DNA of 64,000 nucleotides from Symsagittifera roscoffensis. Lineage: Eukaryota > Xenacoelomorpha > Acoela > Convolutidae. How positions within the stretch are numbered: position 1 is the first letter of the stretch; each line of letters opens with the position of its first letter. Positions 1 to 9,768 of the stretch are shown here, piece by piece. The stretch lies in NCBI RefSeq assembly GCF_963678635.1, contig NC_087064.1, positions 4,808,411 through 4,872,410 on the forward strand, given 5' to 3'. Position numbers and translations under genes: made by a program. The notes beneath the pieces are model-generated. The model worked only from the letters and a program-made list of their open reading frames with translations. It had not been told where the DNA came from and did not search any database.

Positions 1-973
1 GGGACGCTTTGGAAAGTAATTTTGGCCGATATAATAGTAGTAAAAAAAATCGGAAAATCCGCTATAACTCCCAGCCCCCGTCCTCTAATACGGGTGTCGA
101 TACGGGTAAAAATCTACTGTAGTAAGATAAGATGCTGTACTGGTCGTATGAGGGTGAGTCGCCGCAGTCGCCCCAACGTGTTGCGAGCTTGGCAACACAG
201 GGCAGGACTCAATATGAAAATTAGAGCCGGTTATTGTTTCATCGGTGAACTTGAACTGAGAATTGGCTAACTTATAAATGGATAAATAAAATATATCTTG
301 CTTTTGAAATTCTAAAGTCACATTATTACATAATTAATATACAATTTCGGTTAATTGTTATTGCGAATGTTTGACATATCGGATGTTTGCCGTAGACCCA
401 TACTTTGTACAATACTGGATTTTATGTGTTATGCTGGCGAGAAAACTAGCTGGCAGTGTGATTGCTTTATAAACTTTACCGCATTTTTCCAATTGTTGTC
501 TTTATTTCAAGAAGTTCAGGTAACCCAGTTTAACTAGCAAGTAATTAATGTTAAGAGTGGCATGGCAAAGTGCCAAATGGTAAAATTGTCAGAAACTAAA
601 GCATTCTTTGACATGATTGATTGCATCCTTTCAGTCGCTGAGGGACTGGAGTTCTTAAAGAAGTTTAGAACTCCGATAAAAACATCTAAAACCTTGCCTT
701 TTTTTCAATCCCTTATTTAGTATGTAATTGTTAAGGTAATTGTTTTTTTTTCTGCGCACCATTTCGGGTACCACAAACACTTAACAGAATAGGTTGGATG
801 ATATTACTTAAAAAAGCATTTTCAGTCTTGACTTTATTGGCACTACAAATTTTCCTCTAGTATCGAGAAAAAACGGGTTTGTAAAATTTGCACGTAAGTC
901 TTTTTTCGAGTTTAATTTTGATTTTTACTTGAGTTATTATAACTGTTGTAAGAACTCAAAACGCATTTACTTA
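1..973. other. Unassigned left flank
   Basis: No coding region, RNA gene or repeat family could be supported here. Short open frames exist on both strands (for example 22-270 + and 85-321 -), but they overlap antisense and have no recognisable motif. A small 8-bp-arm hairpin (arms 648-655 and 667-674) is the only local structure seen. The stretch ends at the BEL/Pao LTR. Confidence 0.4.
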
Positions 974-1215
974 TGTTATATGCCTATTTGACAATTGACA
1001 ACCATCTTAGATGACTTCAACTTTTCATATGCAATCAAAAAAACGCCGGAAAAGAAATTGAAAACTAGAACACAGCAAAAACAAATTAGGGAAAAATGCA
1101 AAACTGAGTTCATAAACATGTGCAACCAACTAATTTACAATTAAATCATTGTTAAAAGCAAGAAAGAGCTCAAATGCACTTAAAAATATTTAAAAAATCG
1201 AGTTTACAATTCGGA
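974..1215 (+). repeat. 5' LTR of BEL/Pao relic
   Basis: Begins TGTTATATG and shares a long, gapped similarity with 5476-5700, including the shared phrases ATTGACAACCATCT, CTTTTCATATGCAATCAA and AAAAATGCAAAACTGA. The right boundary is approximate because the two copies diverge after the AAGCTCAAAT(G/A)CA region. No convincing primer binding site was identified, although GGAACCCC follows closely. Confidence 0.75.
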
Positions 1216-1454
1216 ACCCCATAGCCTAACTTTGGTGAAGGGGCGTAAAGCTTACGTTTGATTTATATTTTTTTCCGCTTGCTTAAGTATCGAAACGAAC
1301 TACTATCCAGCATTTGTAATTTCAATTTATCATTTTTTTCCCTTATACTTATTTGAAAATATATTTCCGGCATCATTATTTGTTTCGCTTTGTTCTTTTT
1401 GAGTTTAGATCTAGCTACTTAGGACAAAAATTATTAAAGTAGGTCTAAACTACA

Positions 1455-2440
1455 ATGAACACCACATTTACGACAGCTGCAACGACAACAACGATCAGCT
1501 ACGAGAAGGTAGTCATGCCCAACAAAACCACTCCCCGTCAGATAAATCTTCTCATCGCCCAACTAGGGCGCCTCTTGAGACGAGTACGAAAAGCCATCAA
1601 TGACATCAATATGAAATACAACATAGCTGACACTGAGACCGAGATGAAGAAAATTCTCAGCAATTTGGACGCCACTACCTACCTTCTAGTCCACCCGACT
1701 GAACACGCCATATCGGAGGATCTCATCAACCGCTTCACTGATGTACAAGATTAACACGACTACATTCAAGATTAACACGACGAATGTTCTAATCAAAGAG
1801 CACATCAACCTGAATGCAGCGGAGCCAGAAAAGTTCGGACTTTGTCATCAGACAAAATGCTTCCGAGACTTCAATAACAGAAACGACGCCGATGTGATTG
1901 AAATGGACAATATCGACATCATCAGCCCAAAGACCATCATAAAAAAAATCGAAAATGTTCCTCGAGCAGTCAAGTCCGTACAGCCCTAGGATGACAATAG
2001 CAGGACCGATCAACCACATTGTATACTTCTCAAGCCATCAAGCATCAGCAATCCCAAAACAAGTATCAACTGAAGACACACAAATCTCGGATGAACTCAC
2101 TTCATTCTGGCGAATGGAAACCTACGCCACATCGCTTAAAACAACAATGTAACCAGACGAAAGACACGCTATGCAAACACTTCAGAAAATAAATAGGTGG
2201 AAACCATTCGGACTTCTGTGGAAACCAAATGCGAATAATCCCAAAAACTATAAAGCAGTAATTGCCCAATAGTATCGAATGGAAATACAACTTTGGCAAG
2301 AGTTCGGAGGAGCTCGCCCTCAACCAGGATACAATTGACAAGGATCTCAGCCAGCACTAAGTAAGGAAATTAAAGCAAGACGAAATACCTTCGCCAGGAT
2401 GTATTTCAGCTGAACATGGCGTAATAAACCTAAACAAGCC
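1455..2440 (+). pseudogene. gag: BEL/Pao gag-like region, broken
   Basis: An open frame of 99 codons starts at ATG 1455, about 240 bases after the LTR. This is the usual place for the start of a retrotransposon polyprotein. It is helical and charged in its second half (RRVRKAINDINMKYNI) and starts with a Thr/Ala-rich stretch, as BEL Gag N-termini often do. The frame then breaks. A second open stretch overlaps it in another frame (1741-1989), and further short frames run to about 2440. I saw no clear protease motif. The gag assignment rests on position and general character, not on a diagnostic motif. Confidence 0.5.
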
Positions 2441-2458
2441 AGAAAAACTTCGCCGGGT

Positions 2459-2990
2459 TGCCAAACTCCAAAGCAAAATCCAAACTTAAAGAAGTTTGCC
2501 TAAATGACATGCTTCTCACTGGACCAGACTTGCTATGCTGCTTTTTAGGAGTAAATACCCGTTTTCACGAAAAAAGCACCCCATCACTGCCGCCCTTGAA
2601 GAGATGTACATGCAGGTTTCTGTTAACCCCGAAGACAGAAAAACTCTTCGTGTCCTCTGGGAAGCTGAAGAGTCCGAACTTCCCAAGTACATTCGATTCG
2701 TCTTCGGAGCCAAATTTTCTCCTACTTGGGCAATTTACCCATTAAGAACCTGCGCAGGGAAAATGCTGAAAACTATCCGCCCATCCGCGAAAACTTGTCA
2801 ACGAGAACGGCGATACGGACGAATTCTTCGAAGTCACCGACGACATCGACACCGCAGTGAAAGTCGTAGAAGGCCTTCGACAAGTACTACAGCAAAAAAG
2901 CTTCAACCTGACGAGGTGGATAAATACGGATCATAGGAATCACAAAGGATCAAGGACCTCAAACTCTTCAAGCGATTTATCCGAATACGG
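2459..2990 (+). pseudogene. pol: BEL/Pao reverse transcriptase fragment
   Basis: Two overlapping open frames (2458-2745 and 2535-2936) together carry the order of a BEL/Pao RT. First is the phrase CLNDMLLTGPDLL, which corresponds to the family's SLND..L.GP.L. It is followed in a shifted frame by LEEMYMQVSVNPEDRKTLR (family: the catalytic-Asp block DIE.MF.QV, with the Asp replaced here by Glu), LRVLWE, and FVFGAKFSPTWA (family: VFGA..SP). A frameshift near 2536 separates the two halves. The downstream YVDD-type box is not seen. The enzyme would copy element RNA into DNA but cannot be functional here. Confidence 0.75.
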
Positions 2991-3289
2991 TGGAAAGTAA
3001 AAAAAGATACACTCAGCTTCAATATTGACAAACTACACAATCTTGTCCAGAAGAAATCGACACAAGGGAACCTACTTCAATTCTTGACCCAATTGGAATA
3101 ACATCACCTATTTTTATTCGACTTTGCGTATTACAGCAAGCATTTTGTAGAAAAGCAATGAAGTGAGACGACCAAATTACACGAGACTTGATACCTGAAC
3201 TTTCTGAGTTTCTGAGCTTCTCGACGAGAAAAAGGACCTGCAGGCATTTGAAATACCTCGAAACTACTTTGAATACAGCTGTGACAACA

Positions 3290-3654
3290 TCGCTCGTAAT
3301 ATTTTGTCTGATGAGTCCTCCAGTGCCCTAGCAGAGGTCGCTTATTTTGTGTACAGCAACAGCGCCACTCGAAAATTCAGCAGCGCATTTGAACTAGGAA
3401 AAACTCGAGTGGTTGCCCCAAAACAGCACACAATGCCTAAATTGGAACTACAAGCCGCAATTTTTGATGGTCGCCTCGCAAAGTTCATTCGAAAAGAACA
3501 ATGGCTTGATATCAGCGCTTCAGTGGATACAGGGAAATTTTTAGAAATTTTAGAAAGCACCCAATCGAGTCAATGGAAACAATGCCCAGGACTCCTAAAC
3601 CCAGCAGAAGACGGAACCCGTGTAATACTCATATCTGAAATCAGTAACAAATGA
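3290..3654 (+). pseudogene. pol: BEL/Pao RNase H fragment
   Basis: An open frame of 116 codons carries the BEL/Pao RNase H signature. The phrase VVAPKQHTMPKLELQAA matches the family pattern of K.RVAP followed by IPRLEL.AA. The C-terminal PGLLNPAEDGTR matches the family's VPG..NPAD..SRG. A D in SVDTGKFLEIL may correspond to the TDS motif. The segment between the RT fragment and this one (about 2990-3290) is too decayed to read. RNase H would remove the RNA strand during reverse transcription. The fragment ends at a stop at 3652-3654. Confidence 0.8.
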
Positions 3655-4409
3655 AGATGGTTTACCGGACCAGAATTCACATTTGAACCAGAATTCAACT
3701 GGCTGAAACTACAATTAAAAGACGCCAACACGAATACTTCGATACTCAACGATCGAATCGGAAACATGGATGAAATAGAAACAACCCCATTGCTAGCTTT
3801 TAAAGCTTCTATCAGAACGACAGTAGAAAGTTTCATAGACAACAGCAGACTACCCAAATGGACAAGAATTTTCCAAACAACCGCGTACATGACCAGGGTT
3901 TTCAAAAATAAAGAACTACACTACCACAACGAAAACCCGACCACCGAAATAACAAGAAACAACAAAGTTGCCGCAAGAAATTTATATTCAAGCAGACAAC
4001 GAGACAGCTTCGTCAACGATTGACGCGAAACAAACCAATAAACACTACTAGCAGAAATCGAAATTTGTCTCCATCTTTAGACTAAGACATATTCTTGGAC
4101 GTCTCGCGAGCACATGGACGCCTCGAGAAACCAACATTGGACCATTGCATGAAAGACACAAATTTTCGTGATTGAAACCAACCAGCAGTTCATCTCCACA
4201 ATCGACAAACCCACAAAGACAAACAGCATTCGCCACGCCAGCACACAAGAAGTATTCTACAAAACGAATTATCGATACTGTGTTCGCGCACATATTGACA
4301 GGATCATAAAAACTGTTACGACTGCTGACGACAACAAGCCACTGGACTACATTCGGAATTTGTGCCCTGCCCGCCTTTGGATTTCCAGAAGATAAAACTT
4401 TCCCGTTTC

Positions 4410-5345
4410 AACAAACATGGCTAGATATCTTTGGACCGTTCGCTTCGAAAACTGCAGGAAATTACAACAAACGCTACAGCGTTATAATGACACCCCTAAC
4501 AAGATGAGCCGTACATCTCGAGATGTGCCAGGACCAATCAGTCGCCGCCTTCATCAAAACTTTAAGACGATTTTTTGCAGGTAAAAGGAGAACCAGTGAA
4601 AGTTGTTTCTGACAACGGTACAAGTTTCATCGCAGCCGAAAAAGAACTCAACAGACACTTCGAAGCCGATGTTACACGGCAATTATACGCCAACCATCGG
4701 ACTGAATGAACCTTCAACCCTGCCCAAGCTCCTCATTTTGGAGGTGTATGGGAGTGACTCATAAGATCAGTAAAAGACTAGTTCATTGCCATCATAGTAA
4801 GCCAGATTCTACTAGACGACACATTCAACACCGTTCTTTGCAAAGTTGAACACTTCATGAACGCGAGACCCATCACGACAGTGTCAACATCGCTCGATGA
4901 TATTGAAATCCTCGCCTCAAATCTTTTTTTTATGGAGAACGCATGCTAGCCTGCTACTTCTGCAAATCCAACAGCACTCAACACTCAGTCGACAATAGAA
5001 ATTTGCCAAGCAAACCGAAACCATAACTGGAATTGCCTGATCAAGGAGTTTACCCCAAATTTACTGGCACGACAACGATAGACACGGAAGACGCCGCCTT
5101 TTTAAAATGGGAGACGTTATTTGGATTCTTCAGGATATGAAGCCACAAGGAATGGCCAATTGGACGGATCACAGTAAGCAAATCAACCGATGATGACCAG
5201 ACCCGCGTTTACAACGTCAAAAGAAGAAACAAGCTAGGGTCAATGCCAGCCATTAGACTAACGCCTGTTAGTCAGGACTATTGCATTGAACCACAATCGA
5301 AGTTTCACGACATTGAGAGACTCATCTTAAGCCAGCCTTGCCGCC
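4410..5345 (+). pseudogene. pol: BEL/Pao integrase, broken
   Basis: Reading in + frames, LDIFGPF near 4418 matches the first-Asp block of a BEL/Pao integrase core. VVSDNGTSFIAAEKEL near 4605 is the second-Asp block, and APHFGGVWE near 4730 holds the catalytic Glu. ARPITTVS near 4865 is the family's N-R-P-(L/I)-T block. A frameshift lies between the first two blocks and several in-frame stops follow. A C-terminal phrase, FKMGDVIWILQD, near 5103 matches the GD.V.I module, and IRLTPV near 5250 ends the recognisable part. The DDE residues are all readable, but the gene is plainly dead. Confidence 0.85.
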
Positions 5346-5475
5346 GACAGCTATAGCCGATAACGTTAACCGACACTTAGACGACCATTAAAACAGCGCC
5401 TTATGTTTTATAAAGAAGAACCATTCCATCACTTTTGCTTATCTTATTTTGAGGCAACTGCAAAATGAGGCCGAG

Positions 5476-5700
5476 TGTTATGTGCCAATTTGATAATTGA
5501 CAACCATCTGAGATGACTTCGACTTTTCATATGCAATCAAGAAAACTCCGAGAAAGAAATGGAAAACCAGAACAAGTCAATTACAGATCTGTGAAAAATG
5601 CAAAACTGAATTCACAAACACGTGCAAACAACTAGTTTTTATTCAAATCAACAATAAAAGCAAGAAAAAGCTCAAATACAGCCTGTAAACTTGAAACCAG
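5476..5700 (+). repeat. 3' LTR of BEL/Pao relic
   Basis: Begins TGTTATGTGCC. It is the direct-repeat partner of 974-1215 with many substitutions and small indels, so the pair has diverged substantially since insertion. The 3' boundary is approximate. Confidence 0.75.
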
Positions 5701-6227
5701 TACATGTTCGTCTTCTATCTATAACCCAAGCCATGAAAAAAGAAAGAAATAGCAATTTTTTTAGAGAGCAGGTTTTTAAGCGATGTGAAAGAGGGTATGA
5801 ACTGAACTGTCTTTCAGAATGAGACGTTTATCATTTGAAAATTCAAATTAGCTGCGATCGTTTTCTATCAGATGAAGAAATTTCACTTTTTTCCGACTTG
5901 TCCGTATCCTTATTCCTGGCACGATGATTATCTAGAAAATCAGGATATCCGAGGAGGTAAAGCCTTTCGTGATCAGTTTAGAAACCGAAACGAGAAAAAC
6001 TAAAATTAGCGAACCAGAACTCAATTTAAAAATGTGGAAAACTTCGCAAAAACTTTTTTTTTGGGAGAAAGTTTTTCTAACACGGAAACAATTTAATTAA
6101 GTTAGCCGAGTCGGTCGAACTATATGTGGCCGAGTCGGTGGAATCATAGCTATTGTTTTCCGAGTCGTTCAAAACAAAATCCGAAAAACTCACTTCAGGT
6201 GGTGAACCGTTTGCTTCTTTCCATCCA

Positions 6228-6262
6228 TTACGCGGCCAAACTGTGCCCTGTAAAGGCGTCTA
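6228..6262 (+). repeat. Dispersed terminal motif, copy 1
   Basis: Reads ATTACGCGGCCAAACTGTGC followed by a GTAAAGGCGTC block. The same motif lies inverted at 8940-8981, forward at 58345-58380 and inverted at 61763-61801. The last two are the ends of a large inverted repeat, so this motif probably marks transposon termini. Confidence 0.55.
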
Positions 6263-6453
6263 ATTTGTCGTGAGTCTAATCAAGAATCAGTTCTTTGAAC
6301 GGCGCAGAGACAATTCAGATACAGACCTTTCAGACTCTTTCAAATTCAGAAAACTTAATGTAAGACCCTTTGTGTAAAATGGATTAAAGAGACTAGATCT
6401 ATATGGAAAATCAGTTTTCACTAATTTGACTAGAGTCAGAAGGTTTTCCACTT

Positions 6454-6520
6454 TTAAATGGAATCTTGTATGATATAAACCTTGTTGGTTTTTAATAAAA
6501 TCTTGTATGATATAAACCTG
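6454..6520. repeat. Short direct repeat, two copies
   Basis: The 20-base phrase ATCTTGTATGATATAAACCT occurs twice within 70 bases. It is separated by a short TTGG/TTTTTAA-rich spacer. The two copies are identical over this phrase, pointing to a recent local duplication. Confidence 0.7.
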
Positions 6521-7509
6521 GTGAGAAACGTCTGGTGAAAACGTTCCATGACAATGCAGATGTCGGACTGGCAAAGCAAATTAAGTGCAGGTAATGTTGC
6601 GAAGTGTACAAATCGACTATCTGACTTACTAGAGTCAATGTATAGGAACGTGTTTCCGCCATTTGATTTTCAGAGATTCTAAAAATTTTTCGAGGCTCTC
6701 AAAATTTTTGGTTACGACATTGCTTTCAAAGCTGGCTGCCTTAGAGTATTTCGGCCTTGATGGGGCTGCCAAAAAAGTCAATTCAATTTTTGCGCCAGGG
6801 AGCAACACAGGTCTTTGAGGCTTTTTCTGAAAATTGTTGGCAAATTTTGTAGCAAATTTCTTAACTTGGTATTGGCAGGTTTGCTCAAATATACAAAGTA
6901 GTTTGTGAGCTGCAGATAATCTGTAGGGTAGCCTTACCGGAAGTTTTTTCAAATTTCGTTGACAAATTCTTTAGCTTTAATTTTTTGATGGTGTCGGTAA
7001 GCGAGCAAGCTCGGGTTTTAAGGTGAGTTTTACTATTCGTCATGATAACCCACTGTTCTGCAACTTTTGAATGTTACATAACAAGGTCGTTTTTATTTTT
7101 TTAAGAGATAATAACCATCAAGACAAAGATTTTTTTCAGATAATACGAATTCCATTAGATTTGTGAAAAAATGGCAACCGTGAATTTTTGAGAAGGATTC
7201 AGTTGATGTCAAACGCAGCTATTATAGTAATTCTAGTTACTAATGGGGACGAATCAAGTTTCATTCTGTTAATGATTCAGCCTTTTGTAGAAAATACTTG
7301 CAAAACTCAGTATTAGTTGAGCAATGATTTAATTGCAATTAGTTTAACTTCTAAAGAAGCTTAATTTTCAATTTAGATTTTCATTCAATTACTCAAATTG
7401 TCTGATAGGCAGTTGCACCAACTTTCGCTTAAAGCATGATAAAATTATCAGCGTAAACCGTTTTTGAAATGTTTTAGTGCACACGCTTAAAACTTTAAAG
7501 CTTTCTCAA

Positions 7510-7600
7510 GAATCTTTGGCCGAATTGTCTCATTCATTTTGGCTGAATTGTCTGATTTTGAAAAAGGCTGAATTGTCTGTGACCGAATTGTCTGTCCGAG
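7510..7600. repeat. Degenerate GAATTGTCT minisatellite
   Basis: Four imperfect repeats of GGC(C/T)GAATTGTCT-type units with variable spacing (for example GGCCGAATTGTCTCATTC, GGCTGAATTGTCTG, GGCTGAATTGTCTGTG and GACCGAATTGTCTGTC). They lie about 280 bases upstream of the lectin start codon. Confidence 0.6.
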
Positions 7601-7805
7601 CGTTTTTTTCAACTTATTAAAAATGGAACGATCAAAAAATTTATCAGAGGAAACATAGGAACAAAGAAAGATCAAAGAGACCGGTCTTATCGTGGAATCA
7701 GTTTACATTTCACTAAATGTGCTGAGCTCAGTTAATTTTAATATAACTCGGTAATTTTCGATAGCAGCTGTGAGCTTACAAAATTTTTTTTTGTGGTAGT
7801 CGAGC

Positions 7806-7810
7806 TATAA
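7806..7810 (+). promoter_or_regulatory. Possible TATA-like box of lectin gene
   Basis: TATAA occurs 68 bases before the lectin ATG. A TTTTTTAG at about 7856-7863 could instead be an intron or trans-splice acceptor, so the true 5' end is undecided. Weak evidence. Confidence 0.2.
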
Positions 7811-7877
7811 GTTTTTGGTTTTATTATTTTTTAAATGATGTTCCCAGTTGGTTGCCTTTTTTAGGATTTTTTTTGGT

Positions 7878-8044
7878 ATGAAATCATTCATGCGCTTGCG
7901 TCTGATTACATTTATACAATTATTGGTGGCTTCAACTTCTCAAACTTGCGAGAATGGCTTCACCGAAGTAGAAAGCGAGTGCTATATTGAAACAGAAAAG
8001 CAATACCGATACTTTGAAGATGCTGTGGAAGCTTGTGCTCAAAT
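7878..8044 (+). CDS. Secreted C-type lectin, exon 1
   Basis: First coding exon of a 185-residue C-type lectin-like protein. ATG 7878 was chosen because it opens a clean signal peptide: basic start MKSFMRLR, hydrophobic core LITFIQLLVA, likely cleavage after about residue 21 (ASTS). Then comes TCENGFTEVESECY, the N-terminal Cys pair (residues 24 and 35) of a long-form lectin domain, and FEDAVEACAQ with the first helix and core Cys 53. The exon ends in AT followed by GTGAGT, a good splice donor at 8045. It thus leaves two bases of a codon that exon 2 completes. No stop or polyadenylation signal is needed here because the domain is only one third complete. Such lectins are secreted and commonly bind glycans or take part in immunity; the ligand is unknown. 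Confidence 0.85.
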
Positions 8045-8132
8045 GTGAGTTATATAGCAAAAATAATCAATATTATAATCACGATAAATTTGTCTTCGAA
8101 ACCAGTTAAACCATAATATCATATAAATGAAC

Positions 8133-8133
8133 C

Positions 8134-8225
<92 letters not shown>

Positions 8226-8227
8226 TC
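8133..8227. repeat. Compound microsatellite (CA)n(TA)n(GA)n
   Basis: A short CA tract, about 36 TA repeats, then a short GA tract, starting 88 bases inside the lectin intron. The length is likely polymorphic. Confidence 0.95.
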
Positions 8228-8939
8228 TCGAGAGGTCATCAGTTAGGTAATTGGAGTTATTAGTCCACCAATAAGAGCGCTGTCTTCAATAGGCGCTCGA
8301 ACAGTAACTGGCTCTTCAGCAACTATTTGTTCCTGAGCTTAAATTTACGAAAGTCGACTTAAAATAACTTATCACGATAAAAACTGCATTACAACGTGTC
8401 AGCGTGATAAGGTAAACAAATTCTTACAACATGTCTTACATACAAAACGCCATGTGAACAATTTTTGAATATCGATTTTTTTGTAATTTTGCGAGGGGAT
8501 GAGAAACTGGAAAAGAGCTCAATTCATTTCGACTCCAAAATATTGTAAATGACGCCTCAAGTTTTCTTATTTTTTAAGGTGGGGGGATTTCAAAATGGTT
8601 GTTCAAAAAACTTGTTGGTCGTACTAAACAAGACCAAAAATTTTTTCAAATAATTTAGAAAAAACTTTTCCCACCTCGCCCTTTCCCCCAGGTTGAAAAC
8701 CCACGGTTAATTTTTTTTGCATAGCTGAACCGGAGATGTTTCAGAGCTATTTCAATAAAGATTTCGTAGAAAATCATCATTACGAGACCAATTTAAGCAT
8801 ATTATGAATTGTATGCGGATAACGCAAAAAGGACGCTCCATTTGTTCTTTTTTTGTTCTTTCATTTCCTTTAATTGTTTATACAAAATTTAACATGTCTT
8901 AAGACCTGTTTCTGGAATCCAGGAAAATACAGACACAAA

Positions 8940-8981
8940 TTGTGCGCCTATCCAGTGCACAGTTTGGCCTCGTAACGATCG
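8940..8981 (-). repeat. Dispersed terminal motif, copy 2 (inverted)
   Basis: On the - strand it reads TTACGAGGCCAAACTGTGCA followed by CTGGATAGGCGCACAATTTG. It is the inverted partner of the copy at 6228. The similarity seems to extend inward through a CTGGATTCC phrase shared with the fold-back element at 58345. Lectin exon 1 lies between the two copies. Confidence 0.55.
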
Positions 8982-9357
8982 CTAAAGCTTAAGAAATTTT
9001 AACTATTTTTAGTAGCTTTCAAGTTAGAAATTTAGTTGCGATAAGTCCTTTAATTTGAGTTCCGCTAATGATTGATAGCGCATAGGTAGCATAAAAGTCT
9101 ACAAAGGTGATGGATGGGCGATTGAACCCTGTTACAGCGCTTTTTTGCTCATTTTGATGGGTTCTTTTTATCGCTGAAAATAAGCCAAATTAGCAAAAGT
9201 TTATCGATAAACCTTGCTTTTGTTGCTTTGAACATCGATAATTCATCGACGGCGATTGTTGTTTTTTTTCACTCTTTTTGCCAATTTTAAATGTCAGTTC
9301 AACCCGAAATCCTCTCGCCCGAGCCTTGAGAAAATTCTAGATCCACCCCTGGGATAA

Positions 9358-9768
9358 TGGAACCAGATCTAAACTACATTTTATTATTGGTTATAAATTA
9401 GATATTTTATCACTATAAAATATTTAATATTAACCAATCATGATCCATCTAACTAACAACCCACTTATTTGTAAGTGCTGAAATTACTTGTAATTTCAGC
9501 ACCAGAGAGATTTGAGTTTAACTTAGAAATTAGTTACCTCTCCAAGAGACCTTTTAGCAATCGCAATAAGCCAGTATACTCTAGATCTATTGAGCCTAGC
9601 AGAGACTAGTTAAATATCCTGAGACTAGTTCATATAAAAATAAGGTTAGGATCGGTATTAGACTAAGAAGTTGCACGAATCTATCCGTCCGAAAATAAGA
9701 TAGCGTGACGAGCAGACGGTGTACCCTATCCGATATTACTCTATGAGTTACACCTCAAACATAACTCA
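9358..9768 (+). repeat. Gypsy-family LTR 1 (+ orientation)
   Basis: Begins TGGAACCAGATCTAAAC and ends ATAACTCA (TG...CA). It is alignable along its length with the LTRs at 20535-20912 and 46959-47337, sharing CTAACAACCCACTTATTTGT, ATCGGTATTAGACTAAGAAG and TTGCACGAATCTATCC. It is visibly more diverged and about 30 bases longer than the other two, so it may be an older, separate copy and not the true partner of LTR 2. It carries a 28-base near-perfect palindrome at 9475-9502. Confidence 0.85.
9475..9502. promoter_or_regulatory. LTR hairpin (perfect 13-bp stem)
   Basis: GTGCTGAAATTAC, a TT loop, then its exact complement GTAATTTCAGCAC. The same structure is at 20652-20679 and 47192-47219 with two paired substitutions (GTGTTGAAACTAC / GTAGTTTCAACAC). 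The function is unknown: a packaging, polyadenylation or protein-binding hairpin are all possible. Confidence 0.75.

Larger units (their letters stand above)
974..5700 (+). mobile_element. Decayed BEL/Pao LTR retrotransposon
   Basis: Two related direct repeats (974 onward and 5476 onward) flank a + strand series of gag-, RT-, RNase H- and integrase-like fragments in the order expected for the BEL/Pao superfamily. Diagnostic BEL features are the RNase H phrase PKLELQAA preceded by RVVAPKQ, and the integrase phrase APHFGGVWE. The element is about 4.7 kb, short for BEL/Pao, and every domain is broken by stops or frameshifts. It is therefore an old, inactive copy. It lies about 2.2 kb upstream of the lectin gene. 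Confidence 0.85.
5701..7877. other. Upstream flank of the lectin gene, no gene seen
   Basis: No convincing coding region. The stretch holds short internal direct repeats: a GCCGAGTCGGT-type motif repeated at about 6102-6170, a 21-base repeat at 6454-6518, and four GAATTGTCT-containing repeats at about 7510-7600. It also holds one copy of a dispersed terminal motif at 6228. The - strand open frames at 6287-6574 and 6635-6952 have no recognisable motif. Confidence 0.4.

Noticed and set aside
648-674. Small hairpin with arms GGAGTTCT and AGAACTCC
   Set aside because: An 8-bp stem with no terminator-like or RNA-gene context is expected by chance in 64 kb.
8039-8239. Tyr/Ile repeat frame on the - strand
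   Set aside because: It is the translation of the TA microsatellite.
8044-8981. CRISPR-like or tRNA-like structure near the repeated GGCCAAACTGTGC motif
   Set aside because: Spacing is not regular, no tRNA cloverleaf can be drawn, and the motif behaves as a transposon end.
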